Position numbers and translations under genes: made by a program. A DNA stretch of 64,000 nucleotides from Deinococcus metalli (GTDB lineage: Bacteria; Deinococcota; Deinococci; Deinococcales; Deinococcaceae), in assembly GCF_014201805.1 (NCBI RefSeq), contig NZ_JACHFK010000017.1, positions 1 through 64,000 of the forward strand. Direction: 5' to 3'. A model generated the notes under the pieces. It ran no database searches and had not been told where the DNA came from. It saw nothing but the letters and a program-made list of their open reading frames with translations. Each line of letters starts with the position of its first letter. Within the stretch, counting starts at the first letter, position 1. Shown here piece after piece: positions 13,474 through 30,804 of this stretch.

Positions 13474-14519
13474 ATGGACGCACCCACCACACGCGCGGGG
13501 GGCCGGCCCAGCCTGGGCATCACCGCGCTGGGCAGTTACGCGCCGCCCACCGTCGTCACAAACGCCGACTTCGAGGCCAGGCTGGACACCACCGCCGAGT
13601 GGATCGAGTCACGCACCGGGATCCGAGAGCGCCACTATTCGGCGCCGGACGAGTTCACGTCGCACATGGGGATCGGCGCGGTGCGCGACCTGCTGTCCCG
13701 CGATCCGGACGCCCTGCGGGGCGTGGACGTGGTGATCTGCGCGACCGCCAGCCCGGACGCCCTGTTCCCCAGCACCGCCGCGCTGATCGCCGGACAGGTG
13801 GGGCTGGCGGGCTGTGGGGCCTTTGACCTCTCGACCGCGTGCTCGGGCTTCGTGTACGGCCTGAGCATGGCGCAGGGCCTGATCCTGGCGGGCACCGCCC
13901 GGCGCGTCCTGGTCGTGGGCGGCGAGGTACTCACGAAGATCGTGGACCAGGACGACCGCAACACCGCGATCCTGTTTGGGGACGGCGCGGGCGCAGCCGT
14001 GGTCGGCCCGGTGCCCGAGGGCTACGGCTTTCAGGAGTTCATCCTGGGTGCCGACAGCGCGGGCGGCCCGGCGCTCTTCAAGGGCTGTATCGCCGACCGC
14101 CTGCCCGACGGCACCCGCATGGGCCCCAAGGCCGACATGAACGGCCGTGAGGTCTTCAAGTTCGCGGTGCGCGTGCTGGGCAACAGCGGCACCGAGGTGC
14201 TGAAGAAGACCGGACTGGGTAGCGCCGACGTGGACTGGGTCATTCCGCACCAGGCGAACATCCGGATCATCGAGGCGGCCATGGACCGCTTCGGGATTCC
14301 CATGGAGAAGACGGTGGTCAACCTCGACCGGTACGGCAACACCAGTTCCGCCACGATTCCCCTCGTCCTGCGCGAGGCCGTGGACGACGGCCGTGTCCGC
14401 GACGGCCAGCAGCTCCTGCTCGTCGCCTTCGGCGGCGGCCTGAGCTGGGCGGCGGGCACCATGCGCTGGTGGGGCGGCGCCCCGTCGCTGCACGCCCGCG
14501 CGCACGCGGAGGCGGTCGC

Positions 14520-14523
<4 letters not shown>
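13474..14523 (+). CDS. fabH: beta-ketoacyl-ACP synthase III (second copy)
   Basis: This is the second initiating condensing enzyme of the cluster. The 349-aa product has Cys123 in TACSGFVYGL, His in IPHQANIRII and Asn in YGNTSSATIPL, so it should be active. Compared with the first copy it carries a short Thr/Arg/Gly-rich N-terminal extension and a C-terminal tail (HARAHAEAVA). Its stop codon overlaps the fabD start (GTGA), showing tight translational coupling with fabD. The gene has its own leaderless promoter and operator, so the downstream fab genes can be transcribed from here independently of the first fabH. Confidence 0.95.
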
Positions 14524-15436
<913 letters not shown>

Positions 15437-15440
<4 letters not shown>

Positions 15441-15907
15441 AGGCCGTGCTGGCCGCCGTGACCGCACTCGCCGTGCTGACCGCGTGCCAGTGGACACCCG
15501 CTCCGCCGGACACCCGCGAGACGGTCAACTTTGCGTCCGATCCCAGGATTCTGCGGGGCGTCTGGACGGGCCAGGTGCCCGTGGACGCGGCTGCGCCGTC
15601 GATGTTGACCCTGAACCTGACGGCGACGTACCAGAGCGACAGCTCCTACACCGTGACCGGAACGGCCACCTTGGATGGCCGGACATCCGACGTCGAGGGT
15701 GGGGTAAATGGCTTTGGCCAGTACCGTTACCTCAGGCCACAGACGTCGCCGGTTCCGTCCGGTCTGTCCTTACGCTTCACAGGCATCGGCGGCACCTTCC
15801 TCTCCTGCCCGGTGGTTCAGCAGACTGCCGATGGCGTGAAGTGGTCCTGTGAGTACCACGGGACCACTGGCTCCACTGTCTTCACCCTGATCAAAGGAAT
15901 TCCATGA
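15437..15907 (+). CDS. lipoprotein of unknown function embedded in the fab operon
   Basis: I do not recognise a family. The 156-aa product begins with a lipoprotein signal peptide with lipobox LTAC (Cys17), so it should be attached to a membrane on the outer side. The mature part is Thr/Ser/Gly-rich and beta-strand-like (SYTVTGTATLDGR, LSLRFTGIGGTF) with two further Cys (in LSCPVV and WSCEYH) that could form a disulfide. It is locked into the operon: GTG 15437 overlaps the fabD stop, and its TGA overlaps the fabG ATG. A secreted protein between fabD and fabG is unusual and suggests an envelope-lipid link, though this is inference. Confidence 0.82.
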
Positions 15908-16656
15908 CCGACACTTCTCAACGCAAAGTCGCCCTGGTGACCGGCAGCAGCCGGGGCCTGGGCCGCGCCATGGCCCTCTCGCTCGCCCAGGCGGGCTTCG
16001 ACGTCGCCGTTCACTACGGCCGCAATGCCGACGAGGCCGCGAAAGTGGCCGACGAGATCCGGTCGCATGGCGTAGACGCCGGGGTGTTCGGCGCCGACCT
16101 GACCACGCCCGCCAACGCCGGCACCCTGGTCGAGGACGTCATCAAGGGCATGGGCCGGCTGGACGTGCTGGTGAACAACGCCGGCATCACCCGCGATGGC
16201 CTGGCGATCCGTATGAAGGACGAGGACTGGGACGCGGTGCTCCAGACCAACCTGTCGAGCGCCTTCGTGGCGTGCCGCGCGGCCATCAAGCACATGATGC
16301 GGGCGCGCTCCGGGCGGATCATCAACATCGCGTCGGTGGTGGGCCTGAGCGGCAATCCCGGGCAGGCGAACTACGTGGCGAGCAAGGCGGGCCTGATCGG
16401 GCTGACCAAGGCCCTGGCCAAGGAGTACGGCGGGCGCGGCATCACGGTCAACGCCGTGGCCCCCGGCTTCATTCAGTCGGACATGACGGCCGACCTGCCC
16501 GAGGACGTGCAGGCGGCGTACCGCAAGGACATCCCGCTCGGCCGCTTCGGGCAGCCGGAGGAGGTGGCGGCGCTGGTCACCTTCCTCGCGTCGGACGCCG
16601 CCGGGTACATCACTGGCCAGACCATCGGCGTGGACGGCGGGTCGCACCCGCACTGA
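15904..16656 (+). CDS. fabG: 3-oxoacyl-ACP reductase
   Basis: FabG reduces 3-oxoacyl-ACP with NADPH in each elongation cycle. The 250-aa short-chain dehydrogenase shows the Rossmann TGSSRGLGRA, NNAG, the catalytic Ser144, Tyr157 and Lys161 (IASVVG ... NYVASKAG), and the C-terminal ITGQTIGVDGG. ATG 15904 overlaps the preceding stop (ATGA) and has AAAGGAA shortly before. It is coupled to fabD through the lipoprotein gene. Confidence 0.96.
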   Translation: MTDTSQRKVALVTGSSRGLGRAMALSLAQAGFDVAVHYGRNADEAAKVADEIRSHGVDAGVFGADLTTPANAGTLVEDVIKGMGRLDVLVNNAGITRDGLAIRMKDEDWDAVLQTNLSSAFVACRAAIKHMMRARSGRIINIASVVGLSGNPGQANYVASKAGLIGLTKALAKEYGGRGITVNAVAPGFIQSDMTADLPEDVQAAYRKDIPLGRFGQPEEVAALVTFLASDAAGYITGQTIGVDGGSHPH

Positions 16657-16728
16657 GGAGGAAGCAGGCCGTGGTCCGCCCTCTCTGCGCCCCAGTGCCC
16701 GTCGTCCTTTGCACCACGTCCAGAACCG

Positions 16729-16757
16729 GTGACTGTGGCGCGGAACACGTGTAGACT
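16729..16757 (+). promoter_or_regulatory. acpP promoter
   Basis: GTGACT (16729-16734), 17 bp, TAGACT (16752-16757). The -10 is good and the -35 moderate. It would give acpP its own transcript with a short leader that contains the ribosome binding site. Confidence 0.5.
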
Positions 16758-16789
16758 GGCGCAGACTTCAAGGACAGGAGGTAGACAGC

Positions 16790-17020
16790 GTGGCGACATT
16801 TGATGATGTGAAGGACGTGATCGTCGAGAAGCTCGGCGTGGACGCAGACAAGGTGGTGCCCGAGGCCCGTTTCGTGGAGGACCTGGGGGCCGACAGCCTG
16901 GAGACGGTCGAGCTGATCATGGGTCTGGAAGACAAGTTCGGCGTGACCATCAGCGATGAGGATGCCGAGAGCATCCGCACCGTGCAGGCCGCCGTCGATT
17001 ACATCGAGAACAAGCAGTAA
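16790..17020 (+). CDS. acpP: acyl carrier protein
   Basis: The carrier holds growing acyl chains on a phosphopantetheine arm. The 76-aa acidic protein has the attachment Ser36 in [13 protein letters not shown] and the expected four-helix pattern ending [13 protein letters not shown] 16790 is preceded by AGGAGGT about 9 nt away, one of the strongest ribosome binding sites here, fitting the high abundance of ACP. It sits between fabG and fabF with its own likely promoter. Confidence 0.97.
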   Translation: MATFDDVKDVIVEKLGVDADKVVPEARFVEDLGADSLETVELIMGLEDKFGVTISDEDAESIRTVQAAVDYIENKQ

Positions 17021-17120
17021 ACGCGCGCCCCGGTTTCCCCGCGTGGGAGGCCGGGCAGGACAGTCGGGGCGGAGGCGCGGTGCATGCCGCACTCCGCCCT
17101 GACGCGCGGGGAGGGATGCC

Positions 17121-18365
17121 TTGAGCGTGACGGGACTAAAACGGGTGGTCATCACGGGCCTGGGCCCGGTGACGCCCATCGGGATCGGGGCCGAGGCCTT
17201 CGCGCAGGCGCAGCGGGCCGGCAAGAGCGGCGTGGTGCGGATCACGCGCTTCGACGCCTCGGACACGGCCAGCAAGATCGCCGGCGAGGTGCAGGGCAGC
17301 CTGGACGAGTGGCTCGATCCGCGCGAGGCCCGCAAACTCGACCGCTACGTGCAGCTCGCCCTGGTCGGCGCGGCGCTGGCAGTCAAGGACAGCGGCCTGA
17401 CCGAGGAGCAGCTGCGCGGCGAGCGCACCGGCACCGTGATCGGCAGCGGGATCGGCGGCATGAAGACCTTCGAGGACCAGGCGCGCGTGAACGTGGAGCG
17501 CGGCCCCGGGCGTATCAGCCCGATGTTCATTCCGATGCAGATCGCGAACATGGGCGCCGGGCACGTCGCCATGCGCTACGGCGCGACCGGCCCGAGCAGC
17601 ACGGTGGTCACCGCGTGCGCGACGGGCACCGGGGCCATCGGGGACGCCGCCCGCTGGATCCAGCTGGGGCTGGCGGACGTCATGATCGCGGGCGGGGCCG
17701 AGGCGAGCATCACGCAGATGGCGGTGGGCGGCTTCTCGAACATGAAGGCCCTCTCGACCCGCAACGACGACCCGGAGCACGCCAGCCGGCCCTTCAGCGC
17801 CACCCGCGACGGCTTCGTGCTGGGCGAGGGCGCGGGCGTGCTGATCCTCGAGGAGTACGAGCACGCGGTCAAGCGCGGCGCGAAGATCTACGCCGAGATC
17901 GTGGGCTACGGCACCTCGGCCGACGCGCACCACATCACCATGCCCGCCCCCGAGGGCCGCGGCGCGCAGGTGGCGATGCGCATGGCCCTGGCGACCGGCG
18001 GCACGAACCCCGAGCAGGTGGGGTACATCAACGCGCACGGCACCAGCACGTACTACAACGACCTGCACGAGACGCAGGGGATCAAGCACGTGTTCGGTGA
18101 CCACGCCGGGAAGCTGGCGATCAGCTCGACCAAGTCCATGACCGGGCACCTCCTCGGCGCGGCGGGGGCCATCGAGGCGATCGCGTCCGCGCAGGCGCTG
18201 GCCGACGGAGTGCTGCCGCCGACCATCAACCTGACCGATTCCGACCCGGAACTGGGGCTGGACTACATCCCGGAGGGCGCGCGCGAGCGGCAGGTGGAGT
18301 ACGTGTTGTCGAACTCCTTCGCGTTCGGCGGCCAGAACGCCGCGCTGCTGTTCAAGAAGGTGTGA
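17121..18365 (+). CDS. fabF: beta-ketoacyl-ACP synthase II
   Basis: FabF elongates acyl-ACP chains with malonyl-ACP. The 414-aa protein has the Cys-His-His triad: Cys166 in TACATGTGAIG, His in NAHGTSTYYND, and His in KSMTGHLLGAAG. It also has the C-terminal SNSFAFGGQNAALLF. The start is TTG 17121, with GGAGGG about 7 nt upstream; GTG 17127 is the alternative. A long hairpin follows the stop, ending the fab cluster. Confidence 0.95.
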   Translation: MSVTGLKRVVITGLGPVTPIGIGAEAFAQAQRAGKSGVVRITRFDASDTASKIAGEVQGSLDEWLDPREARKLDRYVQLALVGAALAVKDSGLTEEQLRGERTGTVIGSGIGGMKTFEDQARVNVERGPGRISPMFIPMQIANMGAGHVAMRYGATGPSSTVVTACATGTGAIGDAARWIQLGLADVMIAGGAEASITQMAVGGFSNMKALSTRNDDPEHASRPFSATRDGFVLGEGAGVLILEEYEHAVKRGAKIYAEIVGYGTSADAHHITMPAPEGRGAQVAMRMALATGGTNPEQVGYINAHGTSTYYNDLHETQGIKHVFGDHAGKLAISSTKSMTGHLLGAAGAIEAIASAQALADGVLPPTINLTDSDPELGLDYIPEGARERQVEYVLSNSFAFGGQNAALLFKKV

Positions 18366-18375
18366 CCCCCTCCGG

Positions 18376-18416
18376 GCGGCGGGGCCAGGACGGGAGACCG
18401 CGTCCGGCCCCGCCGC
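18376..18416 (+). terminator. terminator of the fab cluster
   Basis: GCGGCGGGGCC(a)GGACG pairs with CGTCCGGCCCCGCCGC (one bulged A), followed by tctcattt. The stem is about 16 bp. Confidence 0.75.
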
Positions 18417-18510
18417 TCTCATTTCAGCCCTGGTTTAATGGAAGTCAGAATGCTGGATGTGCATTCACTGACCGTCCCCTGATGACCGACTGCTCTCTTA
18501 TGAAGGAGTT

Positions 18511-20691
<2,181 letters not shown>

Positions 20692-20697
20692 CGCGCC

Positions 20698-21426
20698 GTG
20701 CCCGACGCCAGCACAGAGCCGATCACGCTGCGGCAGATCACGGACCCGAGTGATCCCGCCATCGCGGCCTTCGGGGAGTTGCAGGACCGCACGTACTTCG
20801 AACCGGACATGCTCATTCCCGCCGCGTACCTCGTGCGCCTGCTGGAGTGGCAGAGCCCTGAGCGGCGCAACCTGCTGCTGGTCGCGGAGCAGGCCGGCCG
20901 GGTGGTGGGCGGCACCGTGTTCCACGCCTTCCCGCAGGTCGGCACGGGCTTCTCCAGCTACATGGCGACCGCCCAGCAGGTCCGGGGCCAGGGTGTGGCG
21001 CGGCTGCTGCACGACCGGCGCATGGCCCTGCTGGACGAAGCGGTGGGCGGACACGTGGCGGGCGTGTTCATCGACGTGGTGGCCCCGCAGCGCCTGACGC
21101 CGCGGGAACTGGCGGAGGAGCGCGCCGTGGGCTCCGATCCGGTGCGCCGCCGGGCCGTGTTCGCGCACCTGGGCTTCCGGCAGGTGGACGTGACGTACCA
21201 GCAGCCTGCGGGCGGCGAGAACGGCGGCCCGGTCACGAACATGGACCTGCTGTACTGCCCGCGCGTTCCGGCCGATCGCGTGCCGGCGGCGCTGGTGCTC
21301 GGCACCATGGGCGCGTACTGGCACGCGTGGCTGGGCGAGGCCCGCCGCGATCACGCGCTCGCGGCCCTGGCCGCCCAGGCCGCCCCGGACGGCACCTTCG
21401 GCCTGATCGACCCGACCGGCGCGTAG
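20698..21426 (+). CDS. GNAT-family acetyltransferase-like protein
   Basis: The 242-aa protein has the N-acetyltransferase fold pattern: RQITDPSDPAIAAFGELQ at the start, LLLVAEQAGRVVGGTVFHAF as the beta-4 region, ATAQQVRGQGVARLLHDRRM as the acetyl-CoA binding Q/R-x-x-G-x-G/A loop, and FAHLGFRQVDVTY as the C-terminal motif. The C-terminal 50 residues (from LYCPRVPADRVP) are extra. The substrate is unknown. GTG 20698 starts 6 bp after ppk, so the two are probably cotranscribed. It converges with the aldo/keto reductase gene with only 18 bp between stops and no terminator seen. Confidence 0.78.
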   Translation: MPDASTEPITLRQITDPSDPAIAAFGELQDRTYFEPDMLIPAAYLVRLLEWQSPERRNLLLVAEQAGRVVGGTVFHAFPQVGTGFSSYMATAQQVRGQGVARLLHDRRMALLDEAVGGHVAGVFIDVVAPQRLTPRELAEERAVGSDPVRRRAVFAHLGFRQVDVTYQQPAGGENGGPVTNMDLLYCPRVPADRVPAALVLGTMGAYWHAWLGEARRDHALAALAAQAAPDGTFGLIDPTGA

Positions 21427-21444
21427 CGGGGGAGAGGGCGCGCC

Positions 21445-22418
<974 letters not shown>

Positions 22419-22419
<1 letters not shown>

Positions 22420-23276
22420 CAGCCCTCCCTCCAGCTGTGTGTGGGCTTGAACCCCAGCATGGATTTCGCCTTGCTGATGTCGTAGAAGGACTGGGTGCCC
22501 GGCACGTCCTGCGTGTACGGCACGCCGGGGAAGACCTCCTCCAGCAGCTCGCGGCTGGGGCGGCGCATCACGCTGTCCTCGTTGGCGATGATGAAGGCCT
22601 CCATGCCGGTCAATTCGGTCTCCACGCCCAGCCGCACGGCCTGCGCGGCGTCCCGCACGTCGATATACGTCCACAGGTTCCACTTGCGTACCTGCGGGTC
22701 GGATTGCCACGCCTCCAGCCCGTCGTAGTCGCCGGCGTCGGGGTCGAGGACATTCGAGAAGCGCAGGCAGACCAGCTTCATCGCCGGGTGCTCGCGGCCG
22801 TACTGCTCGGCCAGCACCTCGCCCAGCAGCTTCGAGTGCGCGTACGACACGCGGCTCTCGCGCACGCTCTCGGTGATGGGCACGCTCGCGGGCGGCCCGT
22901 CGAAGGGGTAGCCCAGCAGCGTCTCGCTGGACGCCCACACCACGTTGTCGATGCCCAGACGCACGCACGACTCGAAGACGTTGTACGTGCTGACGATGTT
23001 CTCCGCGAAGGTCACGTGATCCGGCCGCTGCGTCGGCCCCGGAATCGCCGCGAGATGAACCACTGCGTCGATGGTGCCCCGGGAGTACTGCTGGTCGATG
23101 CCAGACAGCGCGCCCATCACCTCGCCGAAGTCGGTTAGGTCCACGCGGGTGAACGGGCCCTGCGCGGCCTTCGGCGGCGCGGCGTCCAGATTCAGCACCC
23201 AGTGCCCGTGGGCCTGCAACTCGCGGATGGTGGCGCGGCCGAGTTTGCCGCTGCCGCCCGTGACGATGATGTTCAT
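22419..23276 (-). CDS. NAD(P)-dependent epimerase/dehydratase (extended SDR)
   Basis: A 285-aa extended short-chain dehydrogenase. The N-terminal Rossmann motif is TGGSGKLGRA. VVHLAAIPGP, the Ser region WASSETLLG, and the active-site YAHSK (Tyr-x-x-x-Lys) are all present. DYDGLEAWQSDPQVRKWNLWTYIDVRDAA resembles sugar-nucleotide epimerases acting at a late step, but no specific substrate can be assigned. ATG 23276 has AGGAGG at a good distance. It is the first gene of a two-gene unit with the aldo/keto reductase. Confidence 0.86.
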
Positions 23277-23363
23277 GGAAGTCCTCCTGACAGGGGTGCT
23301 GGACAGACTGGAACGATACAGACGTCCCGATGCTAGCGCTCTGCCGCGCGGCCCCCACCGGAC

Positions 23364-23401
23364 ATCAAGAAACGCCCCGGACGCACGTGGCGTCCGGGGC
23401 G
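23364..23401 (-). terminator. rpsA terminator
   Basis: A perfect 12-bp stem (23373-23384 with 23390-23401) and 5-nt loop lie just past the rpsA stop. On the minus strand it is followed by tttcttgatg. Confidence 0.85.
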
Positions 23402-23420
23402 CGGCATGGGGAGACCGGGC

Positions 23421-25169
<1,749 letters not shown>

Positions 25170-25269
25170 GAACTCTTGTCCTCCTGGGTGCGGGGCCAGC
25201 TGGCCGCGTACCCTGCCTGATACCTGCCCGCGCGAGCCTTGGGACTCGACAACGGCGCGGCAACACCTC

Positions 25270-25298
25270 AGTGTAACAGACCGCAAGTCCCGTCACAA
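25270..25298 (-). promoter_or_regulatory. rpsA promoter
   Basis: On the minus strand TTGTGA (25293-25298), 17 bp, TACACT (25270-25275). It gives a leader of about 95 nt before ATG 25169. Confidence 0.6.
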
Positions 25299-25376
25299 GC
25301 ACGATCTAAACGCAGTGCAGCGAATTCTGATGCGTTTCTTTCGCGCCCCGCGCCCGCACGCGGCCCCCACGCGGTC

Positions 25377-25405
25377 TTGACGGCCCGCGGCCCGCCCGAT
25401 ATACT
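25377..25405 (+). promoter_or_regulatory. tRNA-Gln promoter
   Basis: TTGACG (25377-25382), 17 bp, TATACT (25400-25405): five of six matches in each box. The tRNA starts 37 bp later. Confidence 0.75.
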
Positions 25406-25441
25406 CCCTGTCGCTCCGGTCACAAGCGGGAGCACGCGTAG

Positions 25442-25515
25442 TGGGGCATCGTCCAATGGCAGGACACCAGTCTCTGACACTGTCGATCTAGGTTCGAGTC
25501 CTAGTGCCCCAGCCA
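25442..25515 (+). tRNA. tRNA-Gln (anticodon CTG)
   Basis: A 74-nt tRNA with acceptor TGGGGCA/TGCCCCA, the unusual Gln-type U1-A72 start, anticodon loop CTCTGAC with CTG, T loop TTCGAGT and encoded CCA after discriminator G. The first anticodon-stem pair is a C-U mismatch. A strong promoter lies before it and a terminator after it. Confidence 0.94.
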
Positions 25516-25520
25516 ACTGC

Positions 25521-25553
25521 AAGGAGGCCACTGATGTGGCCTCCTTCGCTTTG
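25521..25553. terminator. bidirectional terminator between tRNA-Gln and the acyl-CoA ligase gene
   Basis: AAGGAGGCCAC (25521-25531) pairs perfectly with GTGGCCTCCTT (25536-25546) around a TGAT loop. On the plus strand cgctttgtg follows. The gene on the minus strand ends 17 bp away, so the hairpin can serve both transcripts. Confidence 0.8.
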
Positions 25554-25562
25554 TGTGCCGGT

Positions 25563-27488
<1,926 letters not shown>

Positions 27489-27534
27489 GACTCCTCCAGG
27501 GTGGGATGTGGTGCCCGGAGGATACGCCCGCGGG

Positions 27535-28446
27535 TCAGGCGTGCAGGGCGGCCAGCACGTCCGGCACCTGCGCCGCGCCGGGCACGACCACCACGCGGTT
27601 CCCGGACGGATCGCGCGCCTGCACGCCGCGCCCCAGCGGCGTGACGTCGTGGCCCGCCGCCCGTAGGCGCTCCGTGACGCGGTCCAGGTCCGCCGCGTCC
27701 GGCACCTGAAGCGTCCAGTGGTGCAGGCCGCGTGAGCCGGGCTGTGGCGTGGGGCCGCCCCGGCTGCGCCACGCGTTGTTCCCGACGTGGTGGTGGTAGT
27801 CGCCCGCCGCCGCGAATACCATGTCCGGCGACTGCGCCGTGATGTTCAGGCCCAGCCCGCGCGCCATGAAGTCGTGCGTGGCCCCGGCGTCGGCCATCTT
27901 CAGGTGCACATGCCCCATGCGCGTGCCGTCGGGCGCTCCGGTCCAGACCTGATCCGTGTCCTGCGTGTTCAGCAGCTCCCGGATTCGGATGTCCTCGCGC
28001 CGCGCGGCCCCTTCCGTCATGCGGCGGGTGTCGCGGTCAAAGGGCCACTGCTCCTGCGGCCAGTCGTGGTAGACCTCGATACCGTTGCCCTCCGGGTCGT
28101 GCAGGTAGAAGGCCTCGTGCGTGTAGTGATCCGACTGGCCCAGCCGGATGCCCAGCGGAAAGGCGTGCGTAAACCAGCGCGCCAGATCCGGCCGGGTGGG
28201 CAGCACGACCGCCAGGTGGTACAGGCCCGTGGCGTTCGCGGCGGGCACGGGCGCGTCCGGCCGGCCGAGCAGGGCCAGCAGCGGCGTGCCCTCGGGCGTG
28301 CCCAGCACCGCGGCGCCGTCCTCGTGCACGAGTTCATTCAGGCCCAGCACCCGGCGGTAGAAGGCGGTCATGCCCTCCAGGTCGTGCACCGTCAGGGCGA
28401 CCGGGCCGGGCGTGGTGTCGGGGTGGAGTTCGGGGATGGTCGTCAT
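27535..28446 (-). CDS. VOC-family extradiol dioxygenase-like protein (CatE-like)
   Basis: The 303-aa protein has two vicinal-oxygen-chelate modules, as in Bacillus CatE (catechol 2,3-dioxygenase) and MhqO. The first module contains [31 protein letters not shown] and [14 protein letters not shown]. The second contains [18 protein letters not shown], the YHHHVG segment and [10 protein letters not shown]. Metal ligands (His in GHVHL, His in YHHH and a Glu) are plausible for Fe(II), but a ring-cleavage substrate is not proven. Its ATG overlaps the decarboxylase stop (ATGA) and it lies 46 bp before the acyl-CoA ligase. A second CatE-like gene lies at 41394. Confidence 0.85.
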   Translation of the reverse strand: MTTIPELHPDTTPGPVALTVHDLEGMTAFYRRVLGLNELVHEDGAAVLGTPEGTPLLALLGRPDAPVPAANATGLYHLAVVLPTRPDLARWFTHAFPLGIRLGQSDHYTHEAFYLHDPEGNGIEVYHDWPQEQWPFDRDTRRMTEGAARREDIRIRELLNTQDTDQVWTGAPDGTRMGHVHLKMADAGATHDFMARGLGLNITAQSPDMVFAAAGDYHHHVGNNAWRSRGGPTPQPGSRGLHHWTLQVPDAADLDRVTERLRAAGHDVTPLGRGVQARDPSGNRVVVVPGAAQVPDVLAALHA

Positions 28447-29951
28447 GCGGTCTCCTCTGCGGGTGCGCTGGCTGGCGTCCGGGCGGCCAGCTCCTGTCCG
28501 ATCCGCACCACCTCGCGCGCCAGCACGTCGAAGTCGTCCTGCACGCTGCGGTGGTTGGCGATGGCGATGCGCAGGCAGTAACGCCTGTGCAGCGTGGTAT
28601 ACGACGGCACCGCGATGCCCTGCTCGTGCAGCTCCATCAGGATCTCCCTGTTCAGGGCGTCCAGCGCGCTGCCGTCCACGCCACCGGGATGGAAGCGGAA
28701 GCACACGATGTCCAGCCCGACCGGGGCCATGCGCTCCAGCAGTGGATCGGCGTCCACCAGGCTCGCGAAGTAGTGCGCCTGCTCAACGTTGCGGGTCATC
28801 ATGCGGCCGAAGCGCTTCAGACCATGCTCCTTGATGGACATCCAGACCTTCAGTGCCCGGAACTGCCGGGAGAGCTGCAGGCCGTAGTCGGAGAACCACA
28901 CCGCGCCGGCCGCCAGTCCCCGCTTCTCGTGCACCAGGTACTCCGGCGTCAGGGTGAAGGTGCCCCGGTGCGCGGGTTCGGACCGCACGACCACGCAGCC
29001 GGCCTCGAAGGGCATGTGCAGCCACTTGTGCAGGTCGAGCGCCACCGAGTCGGCCCGCTCGATGCCGCGCAGCAGCGGGCGCACCGCGTCCGACAGCACC
29101 GCCACCGCGCCGATGGCGCCGTCCACGTGGAACCACAGGTTCTCGCGCGCGCAGAGGTCGGCCAGCGCGTTCAGGTCGTCGATGGCCCCGGTGTTGATGG
29201 TGCCGGCGTTCCCGACCACCGCGATGGGCCGCCGCCCGGCGGCGCGGTCGTCCCGGATCGCCCGCTCCAGCGCGGCCACGTCCAGCGTGTAGTCCTCGCT
29301 GACCGCGACCTTGTGCAGCCCCACGCGGCCCAGGCCGAGCGCCTCGGCGGCCTTCTGCATGCAGCTGTGGACTTCTGTGGAGGCGTAGACCACCAGCGGC
29401 TGCGGGGCGGCGGCCATGCCCAGCTCGCGCACATCGAAGCCCGCGTTCACGTTGCGGGCGACCGCCAGCGCCACGAAGTTGGCCATCGACGCGCCGCTGA
29501 CCAGCAGCCCGCTCGCGTCAGTCGGGAAGTCCAGCAGCTCCTTGATCCAGTCGATTACCTGCGATTCGACCAGGCTTGCCACGTGGTTGCCGCCGCCCAC
29601 GTTCGGGTTCATGGTCGCCGCCAGGAATTCCGCCAGCGCGCCCAGCACCGTGCCGTTGCCCATGTACCAGCCCCAGAAGCGCGGGTGGACATTGCCCATC
29701 GGGTAGGGCTGCACGTCGCTCAGGTAGTCCGCGTAGGCGGCCTGGGCCCCCTGCGGCTCCCACGGGGCCGGCACGCGCAGGCGGGCCTCGACCTCCGGCG
29801 GCACCGGCTGCCACGCCGGGCGCTCGCGCAGCGTCGCCACGCTGTCCAGCGCGTCGTCCACCATGCGGTGGGCCAGGGCGCGCATGGCCGCCCAGTCCTG
29901 CGGGTCGAGGGTCTCGGGGGGTGGGGCCTGTGTGTCGCCGCTGATGTCCAC
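28443..29951 (-). CDS. PLP-dependent group II amino acid decarboxylase-like protein
   Basis: The 502-aa protein is related to aromatic-L-amino-acid and glutamate decarboxylases. It has [27 protein letters not shown], the PLP-stacking [44 protein letters not shown] with the PLP Asp, and the Schiff-base Lys in [15 protein letters not shown]. The substrate amino acid cannot be fixed from motifs. GTG 29951 has GGGAGG 5 nt upstream and gives a normal family N terminus; the frame open to 30182 runs through the upstream cupin gene. Decarboxylation followed by a CatE-like oxygenase and an acyl-CoA ligase suggests breakdown of an aromatic or hydroxylated amino compound (inference). Confidence 0.88.
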   Translation of the reverse strand: MDISGDTQAPPPETLDPQDWAAMRALAHRMVDDALDSVATLRERPAWQPVPPEVEARLRVPAPWEPQGAQAAYADYLSDVQPYPMGNVHPRFWGWYMGNGTVLGALAEFLAATMNPNVGGGNHVASLVESQVIDWIKELLDFPTDASGLLVSGASMANFVALAVARNVNAGFDVRELGMAAAPQPLVVYASTEVHSCMQKAAEALGLGRVGLHKVAVSEDYTLDVAALERAIRDDRAAGRRPIAVVGNAGTINTGAIDDLNALADLCARENLWFHVDGAIGAVAVLSDAVRPLLRGIERADSVALDLHKWLHMPFEAGCVVVRSEPAHRGTFTLTPEYLVHEKRGLAAGAVWFSDYGLQLSRQFRALKVWMSIKEHGLKRFGRMMTRNVEQAHYFASLVDADPLLERMAPVGLDIVCFRFHPGGVDGSALDALNREILMELHEQGIAVPSYTTLHRRYCLRIAIANHRSVQDDFDVLAREVVRIGQELAARTPASAPAEETA

Positions 29952-29977
29952 GTCGTCCTCCCGGGCGCGCTGCGCGT

Positions 29978-30310
29978 CTACGCCGTCTTGAACTCTGTCA
30001 GGATCACGTGGATGTCCTGCGTGCCCACGTTCCTCAGCGAGTGCGGGGGCAGCGGCGCGGCCGCGCCCGCCGTGCCCGGCGCAGGCGACACGCCGTCCCG
30101 CACCGAGTCCATCATCACGGCGCCGTGCTCGTCGTAGCGCACGCACGGACTCCAGCCGATCACGTACAGCACGCCGCTCCACACGTGGGTGTGCACGGCC
30201 GTCTGCTCGCCGGGCCGGATGATCGTCTCCAGGACGCGCACCCGGTCGTCCTCGAACAGCACGGTGTGGTGCTCGGGCGCGGCGGCCACGGCATCCAGGT
30301 CATCCAGCAT
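29978..30310 (-). CDS. small single-domain cupin protein (second)
   Basis: A 110-aa cupin with the pattern [22 protein letters not shown] (the first motif, with two His), GWSPCVRY and a C-terminal [16 protein letters not shown] (the second motif). The metal-binding Glu of the first motif is not obvious, so it may bind ligand rather than catalyse. ATG 30310 overlaps the end of the preceding cupin gene by 11 bp and has GGAGG upstream. It lies 26 bp before the decarboxylase start. Confidence 0.78.
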   Translation of the reverse strand: MLDDLDAVAAAPEHHTVLFEDDRVRVLETIIRPGEQTAVHTHVWSGVLYVIGWSPCVRYDEHGAVMMDSVRDGVSPAPGTAGAAAPLPPHSLRNVGTQDIHVILTEFKTA

Positions 30311-30668
30311 CCGTGGCCTCCACGCGGGCGAGGGTCCAGTCCTCGCGCGGCGGGGCGAACACGTCAAGCACCCGCGCGCCCTCCAGCACCGTCACCCGGT
30401 GCGGCAACCCCCCCGGGATGACCACCGTGTCGCCTGCGGCGGCCTCCATGATGTCCGGCGCGTCCGGCGAGCCGAACTCGAAGCGCAGCCGGCCCGACAC
30501 GATCACGCTGATCTGCTCGTGCGGATGTTCGTGCCACAGCACGACGCTCCCGCCGCCGAGTTCAAACTGCGCGACCATCGCCTGCTCGCCGTGGACGTAC
30601 TTCCGCGTGACACCCGGCGCGGGTTCCTCGGCCGGGACGTCCTTCCAGTTCCGCACAACTGCCTTCAT
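30300..30668 (-). CDS. small single-domain cupin protein (first)
   Basis: The first gene of the minus-strand catabolic operon encodes a 122-aa cupin with a complete metal site pattern: VVLWHEHPHEQISVIVSGRLRFEFG followed by AGDTVVIPGGLPHRVTVLEG, i.e. H-x-H-x3-E and a later His. It could be a dioxygenase, isomerase or small-molecule binding protein. ATG 30668 follows a strong AGGAGG. No clear promoter can be picked in the 136 bp upstream. Confidence 0.82.
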   Translation of the reverse strand: MKAVVRNWKDVPAEEPAPGVTRKYVHGEQAMVAQFELGGGSVVLWHEHPHEQISVIVSGRLRFEFGSPDAPDIMEAAAGDTVVIPGGLPHRVTVLEGARVLDVFAPPREDWTLARVEATDAG

Positions 30669-30804
30669 GTGGCCTCCTATCGAGCCTCCATGATGCGCTG
30701 GTCAGTCGGCAGCAGTCTGGGTGGTCAGCAGGACGGCTGTTGTGGCACGACCGGAATGTTTCTCCGTGCGTGGCATCTCTGCCAGGTGGTCCAGTGACAG
30801 CTGC

